Positions 37,192 through 44,689 of a stretch of 64,000 nucleotides of DNA are shown in pieces (the first letter of the stretch is position 1; every line of letters starts with the position of its first letter). The notes under the pieces are model-generated. The model saw only the letters and a list, made by a program, of their open reading frames with translations, searched no databases and was not told the DNA's origin. The stretch is from Nocardioides marinisabuli (GTDB lineage: Bacteria > Actinomycetota > Actinomycetes > Propionibacteriales > Nocardioidaceae). The stretch spans positions 3,720,001-3,784,000 of the forward strand of contig NZ_CP059163.1 in the NCBI RefSeq assembly GCF_013466785.1, written 5' to 3'. A program made the position numbers and the translations under genes.

Positions 37192-38691
37192 ATGACCCAG
37201 ACCCACGGCTCGACCGCCGGCAACGGCGCCCCCGCACCCAGCGACCGCAACAGCCTCACCGTCGGCCCCGACGGCCCGATCCTGCTGCACGACCACCACT
37301 TCATCGAGCAGATGGCGCACTTCAACCGCGAGCGGGTGCCCGAGCGCAACGTGCACGCCAAGGGCTCCGGTGCGTTCGGCACGCTCGAGATCACCGGCGA
37401 CATCTCGCAGTACACCAAGGCGGCCGTGCTGCAGCCCGGCGCGAAGACCGACATGCTCGCCCGGTTCTCGACCGTCGCCGGCGAGATGGGCTCCCCCGAC
37501 ACCTGGCGCGACCCGCGCGGGTTCTCGCTGAAGTTCTACACCTCCGAGGGCAACTGGGACCTCGTCGGCAACAACACCCCGGTCTTCTTCGTGCGCGACA
37601 CGATGAAGTTCCCGCACTTCATCCGCAGCCAGAAGCGCCGCGGCGCCAACGGGCTGCGCGACAACGACATGCAGTGGGACTTCTGGACCCTCAACCCCGA
37701 GTCGGCCCACCAGGTCACCTGGCTGATGGGCGACCGGGGCATCCCCAAGACCTGGCGCCACATGAACGGCTACGGCAGCCACACCTACATGCTCTACAAC
37801 GAGGCCGGGGAGAAGTCGTGGGTGAAGTTCCACTTCATCTCCGACCAGGGCGTGGAGTGCCTGACCCAGGAGGACGCCAACCGCATCGCGGGCGAGGACT
37901 CCGACTTCCACCGCCGCGACCTCTTCGACTCCATCGAGGCCGGGGACCACCCCAGCTGGACCCTCAAGGTGCAGGTGATGCCCTACGAGGACGCCAAGAC
38001 CTACCGCTTCAACCCCTTCGACCTGACGAAGGTGTGGCCGCACGGCGACTACCCGCTCATCGAGGTGGGGAAGATGACGTTGCACACGAACCCCGAGAAC
38101 CACTTCGCGCAGATCGAGCAGGCCGCCTTCGAGCCGTCCGCGATCGTGCCGGGCATCGGGTTCTCCCCCGACAAGATGCTGCTGGGGCGGGTCTTCGCGT
38201 ACGCCGACACCCACCGCTACCGCATCGGCCCCAACTACCAGCAGCTGCCGGTCAACCGGCACCGCGTCGAGGGCGCCTACACCTACCAGTTTGACGGCCC
38301 GATGGCCTACGACCACACCGGTGACCGCTCGAAGTACGCCCCGAACTCCTACGGCGACCCGTTCTCCGACCTGACCGGGCCCGCCGAGGACGGCTGGGAG
38401 ACCGACGGCGACATGGTGCGCGAGGCCTACACGCTGCGTCCCGAGGACGACGACTTCGGCCAGGCCCGCACGATGGTCAACGAGGTCTGGGACGACGCCG
38501 CGCGCGAGCGCTTCGTCTCCAACGTCGCCGGGCACCTCGCCGGCGGCGTGAGCGACGAGGTCCTGGAGCGGGCCTTCGAGTACTGGCGCAACGTCGACGA
38601 GCAGATCGGCAAGCGCATCGAGGACGCGGTGCGTGCCGGGCAGCACGGCGACCCCGCGCCGCACCCCACCGAGGCGCTCGAGACCGTCTGA
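37192..38691 (+). CDS. katA: Monofunctional heme catalase
   Basis: Converts hydrogen peroxide to water and oxygen. 499 residues, a small-subunit clade length. [20 protein letters not shown] carries the distal His, [11 protein letters not shown] the distal Asn, and [24 protein letters not shown] the proximal Tyr heme ligand with NADPH-type surroundings. The ATG at 37192 has AGGAGG 8 nt upstream; a longer in-frame start at 37105 is rejected. Upstream TTGACT with a weak -10; no clear Fur-type box was read. Confidence 0.95.
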   Translation: MTQTHGSTAGNGAPAPSDRNSLTVGPDGPILLHDHHFIEQMAHFNRERVPERNVHAKGSGAFGTLEITGDISQYTKAAVLQPGAKTDMLARFSTVAGEMGSPDTWRDPRGFSLKFYTSEGNWDLVGNNTPVFFVRDTMKFPHFIRSQKRRGANGLRDNDMQWDFWTLNPESAHQVTWLMGDRGIPKTWRHMNGYGSHTYMLYNEAGEKSWVKFHFISDQGVECLTQEDANRIAGEDSDFHRRDLFDSIEAGDHPSWTLKVQVMPYEDAKTYRFNPFDLTKVWPHGDYPLIEVGKMTLHTNPENHFAQIEQAAFEPSAIVPGIGFSPDKMLLGRVFAYADTHRYRIGPNYQQLPVNRHRVEGAYTYQFDGPMAYDHTGDRSKYAPNSYGDPFSDLTGPAEDGWETDGDMVREAYTLRPEDDDFGQARTMVNEVWDDAARERFVSNVAGHLAGGVSDEVLERAFEYWRNVDEQIGKRIEDAVRAGQHGDPAPHPTEALETV

Positions 38692-38710
38692 GCCACGGCC
38701 GCTCCGGCAC

Positions 38711-38740
38711 GGGGCGCCGCTCTCGTTAGAGTGGCGCCCC
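38711..38740. promoter_or_regulatory. 13-bp hairpin abutting the GDPD start, containing its -10 box
   Basis: GGGGCGCCGCTCT (38711-38723), loop CGTT, then AGAGTGGCGCCCC (38728-38740): 12 pairs plus one G-T. It follows katA by 19 bp and ends directly at GTG 38741. It could end katA transcription while the TAGAGT box inside (38727-38732) starts the next gene. Confidence 0.6.
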
Positions 38741-39583
38741 GTGCGAGCCAAGGAGCCGGTGCTGGTCAGTGCCCACCGCTGCGGGGCCGGTGGTGACCGT
38801 GGGCTCGAGAACACCCGGGTCGCGCTCGAGAACGCCCTCGACCTCGCGGTCGACTTCGTCGAGTTCGACGTCCAGCGCTGCGCCGACGGCACCCTCGTGC
38901 TCTTCCACGACGACTGGATGTGGGTCGGGGACCGCCGGGTCCCGCTCGCCGCGCTCTCCTTCGAGGAGTTCGCCTCCCGGGCGCCCCACTTCCTGCGCTA
39001 CGAGGAGGTGCTGGAGGCGCTCGCCGGGGTGACCAGGGCCCACATCGACCTCAAGTTCACCTCCCCCGACAGCCTGTACGCCGAGGCCGCGGCCACCTGG
39101 GAGGTCCAGGCGGCCCGGCGCGCGGTGCAGGTGCTCGGCGCCGACCAGGTCATCGTGACGACCCTGGAGGACAAGGCGGTGCGCGCGGTGCGCGACTGGT
39201 CGGACCAGGAGGGCCACGACCTGCTCGTCGGCCTCTCACTGGGCCGCAGCGTGCGCGGGCTCCCCTGGCACCGCCAGGTCCGCGTGCGGGTCTCCGAGCT
39301 GCTGCCGCGGCTGCGCTACACCGAGTCGCGCGCCAACCTGGTCGTGGCCAAGCACACCCTGGCGCGGCTCGGCGTCGCCGCCTTCGCCCGCCGCCGGGGC
39401 CTGCCCCTGCTGGTGTGGACCGTGGACACCGAGGACTCGCTTCGCTACTGGATGCGACCGGGCCGGGCCTGGCTGGTGACCAGCAACGAGCCCGCCCTGG
39501 CCCTGACCGCTCGCGACGGGTTCCCCCGCCACCGCAGCGGTCGTCCCCCGAGACCGCCGCGCACCCGTCGTCGTCCCGCCTGA
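38741..39583 (+). CDS. Glycerophosphodiester phosphodiesterase
   Basis: 280 residues, TIM barrel. SAHRCGAGGDRGLENT holds the substrate His/Arg and ENT, FVEFDVQRCADGTLVLFHD the two metal-binding acidic residues and second His, and KFTS an additional Lys/Glu-region. Hydrolyses glycerophosphodiesters from phospholipid turnover. GTG 38741 fits leaderless transcription (TAGAGT, 8 nt); an alternative GTG at 38759 has AGGAG 3 nt upstream. The basic C-terminus (RPPRPPRTRRRPA) is unusual. Confidence 0.9.
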   Translation: MRAKEPVLVSAHRCGAGGDRGLENTRVALENALDLAVDFVEFDVQRCADGTLVLFHDDWMWVGDRRVPLAALSFEEFASRAPHFLRYEEVLEALAGVTRAHIDLKFTSPDSLYAEAAATWEVQAARRAVQVLGADQVIVTTLEDKAVRAVRDWSDQEGHDLLVGLSLGRSVRGLPWHRQVRVRVSELLPRLRYTESRANLVVAKHTLARLGVAAFARRRGLPLLVWTVDTEDSLRYWMRPGRAWLVTSNEPALALTARDGFPRHRSGRPPRPPRTRRRPA

Positions 39584-39595
39584 CACACTGCCGCC

Positions 39596-40579
39596 ATGTC
39601 GCCCGACCACGACGGCACCGTCACCGACGTGCTGGGTGAGCCCTGGCTCGCCGAGACCATCGACCTCGGGGAGGACCACGAGGGCCCGCTGGTGGCCACC
39701 CTGGTCAGCCACCGCTCCCCCCGGCCCTCGGGGCGGGCCGTGCTCTACGTGCACGGCTTCGCCGACTACTTCTTCCAGACCGGCTTCGCCCAGTGGTGGC
39801 TCGAGCGCGGCTACGACTTCTACGCCCTCGACCTGCGCAAGTACGGCCGCTCGATCCGCCCCGGCCAGACCCCGACGTACGTCACCGACCTCGCCGAGTA
39901 CGACGCCGAGCTCGAGATCGCCTGGCAGCGCATCACCGAGCGTGACCGCCACGACCGCGTGGTCGTGGCGGCGCACTCCACCGGTGGTCTCGTCACCTCG
40001 CTGTGGCTCGACCGGCAGCGGCCCGCCGAGCTGGCCGGGCTGGTGCTCAACTCGCCGTGGCTCGACCTGCAGGGCAGCCTGCTGCTGCGCACCGTGGGCA
40101 CCGCGGTGATCAAGCAGCTGGGGGCCCGCCAGCCGATGCGCGAGATCCGCCGCGACGTCTCCGGCCTCTACGGCCGCAGCCTGCACCGCGACCACGGCGG
40201 CGAGTGGGACTTCGACCTGTCCTGGAAGCCCCTGGAGTCCTTCGCGGTGTACGTCGGCTGGTTGCGGGCGGTGCGCACCGGGCACGCCCGCCTGCAGCGC
40301 GGCCTCGACGTGCCGGCGCCGGTGCTGGTGCTCTCCTCCGACCGCTCCACGGTGCCCACCGAGATGGGCGACGACGTGCACACCGCCGACATCGTGCTCG
40401 AGGTGCCGCAGATCCGCCGCTGGGCCACCGCCCTGGGTGCGCACGTCACCTACGTGGCGGTGCCGGGGGCTCGCCACGACGTGGTGCTCTCGCGGCCCGA
40501 GGCCCGTGAGCGCGCCTACGCCGAGATCGAGCGCTGGCACCGCGCCTACGTCGAGGGCGACCCGACGGCGCCCGCCTAG
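39596..40579 (+). CDS. Alpha/beta hydrolase (lysophospholipase-like)
   Basis: 327 residues. AVLYVHGFADYFFQTGFAQW oxyanion region, YDFYALDLRKYGRSIRPG, nucleophile elbow AAHSTGGLV (Ser in HSTGG), and GARHDVVLSRPEAR with the catalytic His. No signal peptide. Follows the GDPD gene by 12 bp on the same strand, so a role in lipid turnover with it is plausible. Its TAG shares CTAG (40576-40579) with the convergent TauE gene. Confidence 0.88.
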   Translation: MSPDHDGTVTDVLGEPWLAETIDLGEDHEGPLVATLVSHRSPRPSGRAVLYVHGFADYFFQTGFAQWWLERGYDFYALDLRKYGRSIRPGQTPTYVTDLAEYDAELEIAWQRITERDRHDRVVVAAHSTGGLVTSLWLDRQRPAELAGLVLNSPWLDLQGSLLLRTVGTAVIKQLGARQPMREIRRDVSGLYGRSLHRDHGGEWDFDLSWKPLESFAVYVGWLRAVRTGHARLQRGLDVPAPVLVLSSDRSTVPTEMGDDVHTADIVLEVPQIRRWATALGAHVTYVAVPGARHDVVLSRPEARERAYAEIERWHRAYVEGDPTAPA

Positions 40580-41349
40580 CCCAGGACCAGCACCACGAAG
40601 GCGGTCAGGCCGACCACCACGATGACCGCGCGCAGCAGCAGCGGGGGGAGCCGTCGTCCCACGTGCGCGCCGATCTGGCCACCCACCACGGCCCCGACCG
40701 CGATCACCGCGACGATGGTCCAGTCGATGGAGGCCACGGCCACGAAGACGACCGCGGCGACCCCGTTGACGATGGCGGCGAGCACGTTCTTGACGGCGTT
40801 GAGGCGCTGCAGGTCGTCGGCCACGCCGATGCCGAGCACGCCCATCAGCAGCACGCCCTGGGCGGCGCCGAAGTACCCGCCGTAGACACCGGTGCCCAGC
40901 ACCGCGGGCCACACCCACCCGGCCCCGTCGCGCGCCGCCACGCCGGCGGCGTCCCGTGCGGCACGCCGGGCGGCCACCCGGCGCGCGACGCTGGGCTGGA
41001 CCACGACCAGCACGACACCGAGCAGCACGAGCGCCGGCACGATCGTGGCGAACGCGTCCTCGGGGAGCACCAGGAGCAGCACGGCGCCCACGGTGCCGCC
41101 CAGGAACGAGGCGGCGCCCAGGCGCAGCACCCGGTCACGCTGCCCGGCCAGCTCGCGGCGGTAGCCCCAGACGGCCGAGAGGGACCCGGGGACCAGCCCC
41201 ACGTTGTTGGAGACGTTGGCCGTCACCGGCGGCACGCCGAAGGCCAGCAGCGTGGGGAACGTGATGAGGGTGCCCGACCCCACGACGGCGTTGATGGAAC
41301 CGGCCGCGACCCCGGCGAGCAGGATCACGGCCGTCTCGAGCAGCCCCAT
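40576..41349 (-). CDS. TauE/SafE sulfite/sulfonate exporter-family membrane protein
   Basis: 257 residues with about eight membrane helices; N-terminal ILLAGVAAGSINAVVGSGTLITFPTLLAFGVPP and the repeated VYGGYFGAAQGVLLMGVLGIG are the two TauE half-motifs. Transport of sulfonates, sulfoacetate or similar anions is typical of the family but not fixed. Starts 11 nt after the SPFH stop, so it is the last gene of that transcript. Confidence 0.9.
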   Translation of the reverse strand: MGLLETAVILLAGVAAGSINAVVGSGTLITFPTLLAFGVPPVTANVSNNVGLVPGSLSAVWGYRRELAGQRDRVLRLGAASFLGGTVGAVLLLVLPEDAFATIVPALVLLGVVLVVVQPSVARRVAARRAARDAAGVAARDGAGWVWPAVLGTGVYGGYFGAAQGVLLMGVLGIGVADDLQRLNAVKNVLAAIVNGVAAVVFVAVASIDWTIVAVIAVGAVVGGQIGAHVGRRLPPLLLRAVIVVVGLTAFVVLVLG

Positions 41350-41360
41350 CTAGGCGGTGG

Positions 41361-42464
41361 TCACTCGGCGTCACCCTGGGGACGCTCGGTGGACTCGGCG
41401 CGCGCCCGCCCCGGGTTGGCGGCCTTGGCCGCCTCCTCGATCGCGGCCTGGACGGCGGCGTTGCTCGACCCGCTGGTCCCACCGGTCTCGGGGACCTTCG
41501 GCTCGCTGGGGCCCATGTCGACGCGCTTGAGCGGCCCCTCGACCTCCTGCGGAATCCCCTTGAGGTCGTTCATCGTCGAGCCGAGGCCCTCGAGGGCCTT
41601 GCCGATCTCGCTGGGCACGATCCAGACCTTGTTGGCGTCGCCCTCGGCGATCTTCGGCATCATCTGCAGGTACTGGTAGGCCAGCAGCGACTGGTCGGGC
41701 TGGCCGTCGTGGATGGCCTGGAAGACCGTCTGGATGGCCTGGCCCTCGCCCTGGGCGCGCAGGATCTGCGACTCGCGGTCGGCCTGGGCGCGCAGGATCT
41801 GCGACTCGCGGTCGCCCTCGGCGGTCAGGATGGCCGACTGCTTCTGGCCCTCGGCGGTCAGGATGGCCGACTGGCGCTCGCCCTCGGCGGTGAGGATCAG
41901 CGCACGCTTGTCGCGGTCGGCGCGCATCTGCTTCTCCATCGAGTCCTTGATCGACGGCGGCGGGTCGATGCCCTTGAGCTCGACCCGGTTGACCCGGATG
42001 CCCCACTTGCCGGTGGCCTCGTCGAGGACCCCGCGCAGGCGGGTGTTGATCTCGTCGCGGCTGGTCAGCGTCTCCTCGAGGTCCATCCCGCCGACGATGT
42101 TGCGCAGCGTCGTCATCGTCAGCTGCTCGACGGCCTGGATGTAGTTGGCGATCTCGTAGGTCGCCGCCACGGGGTCGGTGACCTGGAAGTAGATGACGGT
42201 GTCGATCGAGACCACGAGGTTGTCCTCGGTGATGACCGGCTGCGGCGGGAAGCTGACGACCTGCTCACGCATGTCGATGACGTAGCGCACCTTGTCGATG
42301 AACGGCACCACGATGTTCAGGCCCGGGGAGAGCGTGTTCTTGTACTTGCCGAAGCGCTCGACGATCGCCGCGCGCGCCTGCGGCACGATCCGGATCGTCT
42401 TGGCGAGCACCACCGCGATGAACAGGAACAGCACCGCGGCCACGATGAGAAGGGCGAGACCCAT
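41361..42464 (-). CDS. SPFH/Band 7 (stomatin-like) membrane protein
   Basis: 367 residues. One N-terminal helix (LLIVAAVLFLFIAVVLA), then the band-7 domain (IRIVPQARAAIVERFGKYKNTLSPGLNIVVPFIDKV; VDTVIYFQVTDPVAATYEI). Residues about 185-240 are five 11-residue coiled-coil repeats of the AILTAEGERQS / QILRAQADRES type, encoded by five 33-bp units at 41751-41915. A Gly/Ser/Pro tail follows. GAGGAG ribosome site 6 nt before the ATG. Next to NfeD: the SPFH-NfeD pair is a known membrane-microdomain module. Confidence 0.9.
   Translation of the reverse strand: MGLALLIVAAVLFLFIAVVLAKTIRIVPQARAAIVERFGKYKNTLSPGLNIVVPFIDKVRYVIDMREQVVSFPPQPVITEDNLVVSIDTVIYFQVTDPVAATYEIANYIQAVEQLTMTTLRNIVGGMDLEETLTSRDEINTRLRGVLDEATGKWGIRVNRVELKGIDPPPSIKDSMEKQMRADRDKRALILTAEGERQSAILTAEGQKQSAILTAEGDRESQILRAQADRESQILRAQGEGQAIQTVFQAIHDGQPDQSLLAYQYLQMMPKIAEGDANKVWIVPSEIGKALEGLGSTMNDLKGIPQEVEGPLKRVDMGPSEPKVPETGGTSGSSNAAVQAAIEEAAKAANPGRARAESTERPQGDAE
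41751..41915. repeat. Five 33-bp in-frame tandem repeats in the SPFH gene
   Basis: Exact phase of 33: 41751-41783, 41784-41816, 41817-41849, 41850-41882, 41883-41915. The first two are near-identical to each other, as are the third and fourth; the fifth is the most diverged. They encode 11-residue units of a coiled coil. Confidence 0.8.
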
Positions 42465-42521
42465 GGGTTCTCCTCGGAGGTTGGGACGTGCGGACGGTCG
42501 TGCTGGGCGTGCTGGGTGCGG

Positions 42522-42983
42522 TCAGGCCTCGAGCCTGGGCACCGGGTGGACGTAGGCGGTGGCGCCCCGGATCTGCAGCACCTCGACGGTCTCACCGGGC
42601 TCGATGGTGGTCATCGTGTCGTACGGCGCCGCGGTCCACTCCTCGCCGGCCAGGCGGACCCGGCCCACGTCGGTGGCGCTGATGCGCATCGTGACCTGGC
42701 CCTGGGTGCCCAGGAGCCGGTCGTGGCCCAGGGTCAGCTCGGGGCCGCCGTGCAGGCGGGTGATCAGCCGGGGCCGCAGCAGGGTCAGCGTCGCCAGCGA
42801 CGCGGCCGAGGCGGCCAGCAGCTGCAGGGCCAGCGGCAGGTCGAAGGCGCCCGCGACGGCGCCGGTCAGGGCACCGACCGCGAGCATCATGAAGATGAGG
42901 TCGAGGCTGAACATCTCGACGACACCCAGGGCGGCGGCGAGCCCGAGCCAACCGACCCAGCTGTTGTCGCTCCACCAGTCCAT
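42522..42983 (-). CDS. NfeD-like membrane protein
   Basis: 153 residues: helices LGLAAALGVVEMFSLDLIFMMLAVGALTGAVAG and LALQLLAASAASLATLTLL, then a C-terminal OB-fold (LLGTQGQVTMRISATDVGRVRLAGEEWTAAPYDTMTTIEPGETVEVLQIRGATAYVHPV). Partner of the SPFH protein encoded just downstream, 57 nt away. TAGGGT -10 box lies 6 nt before the ATG (42990-42995). Confidence 0.92.
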   Translation of the reverse strand: MDWWSDNSWVGWLGLAAALGVVEMFSLDLIFMMLAVGALTGAVAGAFDLPLALQLLAASAASLATLTLLRPRLITRLHGGPELTLGHDRLLGTQGQVTMRISATDVGRVRLAGEEWTAAPYDTMTTIEPGETVEVLQIRGATAYVHPVPRLEA

Positions 42984-43031
42984 GACCTCACCCTACCCAG
43001 GGCGCGGTGCCGGGTCTTTACCTGCCGCGGC

Positions 43032-43826
43032 TCAGTGGGCGCGGGTGCGACGACGCGCCGCCCAGCGCCCGTCCTCGTGGGTCAGGCTCAGCGGCATCCC
43101 GAAGGTCGCCGAGAGTGCCGACTCGGTCAGCACCTGGTCGAGCAGGCCCGCCTCGACGACCCGGCCCTCGCGCAGCAGCAGGGCGTGGGTGAACCCGGGC
43201 GGGATCTCCTCGACGTGGTGGGAGACCAGCACCGTGGCCGGCGAGTCGGGGTCGTAGGCCAGCATCGACAAGGTGGCGACCAGGTCCTCGCGCCCGCCCA
43301 GGTCGAGCCCGGCGGCGGGCTCGTCGAGCAGCAGCAGCTCGGGGTCGGTCATCAGCGACCGGCAGATCTGCACCCGCTTGCGCTCGCCCTCCGACAGGGT
43401 GCCGAAGGTGCGGTCGGCCAGGTGCAGCGCCCCGAGCTCGCGCAGCAGCGCGTCGGCGCGCTCGTGGTCGAGCGGGTCGTACTCCTCCTGCCAGCGCCCC
43501 ACGACGGCGTACGACGCGGAGACGACGAGGTCGCGCACGGTCTCGTGGCGCGGGATCCGCTCGGCGAGGGCGGCGCTGGTCAGGCCGATGCGCGGGCGCA
43601 GCTCGAAGACGTCGACGGTGCCGAGGACCTCCTCGAGCACCGCGGCCACCCCGTCGGTGGGGTGGATCTGGGCCGAGGCGAGCTGGAGCAGGGTGGTCTT
43701 GCCGGCGCCGTTGGGCCCGAGCACCACCCACCGCTCGTCCTCCTCCACGGTCCAGCTGACCCGGTCGAGCAGGGTGGCTGCGCCCCGTCGGACGGAGACG
43801 TCGGCGAACTCGAGGACTGCTGCCAT
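43032..43826 (-). CDS. ABC transporter ATP-binding protein
   Basis: 264 residues, a lone nucleotide-binding domain: Walker A GPNGAGKTT, signature LSEGERKR, Walker B LLLLDEPAAGLD and VSHHVEEIP. The GERKR signature and short DEP-AGLDLGGRE pattern match ModF/YlmA-type cytosolic ATPases. No permease lies adjacent, so the partner is unknown. TAGGGT -10 box 6 nt before the ATG (43833-43838). Confidence 0.9.
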   Translation of the reverse strand: MAAVLEFADVSVRRGAATLLDRVSWTVEEDERWVVLGPNGAGKTTLLQLASAQIHPTDGVAAVLEEVLGTVDVFELRPRIGLTSAALAERIPRHETVRDLVVSASYAVVGRWQEEYDPLDHERADALLRELGALHLADRTFGTLSEGERKRVQICRSLMTDPELLLLDEPAAGLDLGGREDLVATLSMLAYDPDSPATVLVSHHVEEIPPGFTHALLLREGRVVEAGLLDQVLTESALSATFGMPLSLTHEDGRWAARRRTRAH

Positions 43827-43832
43827 GGCGTC

Positions 43833-43838
43833 ACCCTA
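43833..43838 (-). promoter_or_regulatory. -10 box of ABC ATPase gene (divergent pair)
   Basis: TAGGGT on the minus strand; the divergent TACCCT box begins 11 bp later. Confidence 0.5.
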
Positions 43839-43848
43839 ACCACCGGCG

Positions 43849-43854
43849 TACCCT
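43849..43854 (+). promoter_or_regulatory. -10 box of the unknown gene at 43863
   Basis: TACCCT 8 nt before the GTG at 43863. Confidence 0.45.
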
Positions 43855-43862
43855 CAGCCGCC

Positions 43863-44638
43863 GTGACCTCACCCCTGCCCGCCGCCGCCCGCCTCGCCTG
43901 GTGGGGCACCGCCTGGTTGCGCGGGCACGTGGTGGCCGACCTCGTGGTCGACGCGGTGGTCGACGACCAGGCCACGCACGCGGTCGCGGGCCTGGGCTCC
44001 CTGGGGCTGGGCGGCGACGCGACCGAGACGCTGCTGGGCGGGCTGGGGCGCCTGCGCGTCGAGGGCGCCGACACCATCGGCGCGGCCTTCGGTGTCGAGG
44101 GCGACCCCGTCGGGCTGGGCGGTCCCCCGGTCTTCAACGCCGCCGCCCTCGAGGCCGGCGAGGCCGTGGTGGTGACCGGGGCCGGCATGCGTGCCACCCC
44201 GGCGCCCCGGGGGCCGTGGGTCTGGTGCCGGTCGTCGTCGGCGCGGCGACCACCTGGGTGGCCGAGCCGGCCGCGCGCCGCCAGCTGCCCGACGTCGGCG
44301 AGGCCGACCGGGCGCTGCGCGCGGCGCTGCCGGCCACCGCCGACCTGCTGGCCCGGCTCGAGGTGGCGCGCTGGCGGCCCGAGGTCGCCGACCGGCTGAT
44401 GGACCTGCGCCACCGCGAGGCGCTCGACGCCCCGCCCGGCGTCCCGGCCCGCTGCGTCGAGCTCGCTGCCCGGGGGCTGCAGGCGCTGGAGATCACCGAC
44501 CTGGCGCTCGAGGACGACGGCGGCGCTATCAGCGCCGCCGAGGCCGACGCGCGCGCCCAGGCGCTGCGGCCGCTGGCCCGCGCCGGTCGACGGGCCCTGG
44601 TGGCGGCCTGCTCGCCCGAGGTCTGGCCGCCCTCCTGA
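43863..44638 (+). pseudogene. Unknown protein, frame broken by 1-nt shift
   Basis: GTG 43863 opens a clean frame (VTSPLPAAARLAWWGTAWLRGHVVADLVV ... GEAVVVTGAG) that degrades at a CCCC-GGGGG run (44205-44213). From there coding-quality sequence continues in the -1 frame (GLVPVVVGAATTWVAEPAARRQLPDVGEADRALRAAL ... SPEVWPPS) to a stop at 44638. One extra G in the run restores a single 259-codon gene. It could be an assembly error, a pseudogene or slippage. Family not recognised; a TACCCT box precedes the start, divergent from the ABC ATPase. Confidence 0.6.
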
Positions 44639-44662
44639 GAGCCCGGTGTGTGACGTAAAGAA

Positions 44663-44689
44663 CGCATGACGGAACATGTGCGTCATGCG
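44663..44689. promoter_or_regulatory. Palindrome over the secDF start
   Basis: Nine-bp perfect arms CGCATGACG (44663-44671) and CGTCATGCG (44681-44689). The candidate start ATG 44676 is in the loop and ATG 44685 is in the stem, so it could mask translation or be a protein-binding site. Confidence 0.5.

Noticed and set aside
43863-44638. Programmed frameshift gene
   Set aside because: The G5 run can slip, but there is no clear slippery heptamer or downstream stem, and the same kind of missing G occurs at 58561; a sequence or assembly error is simpler.
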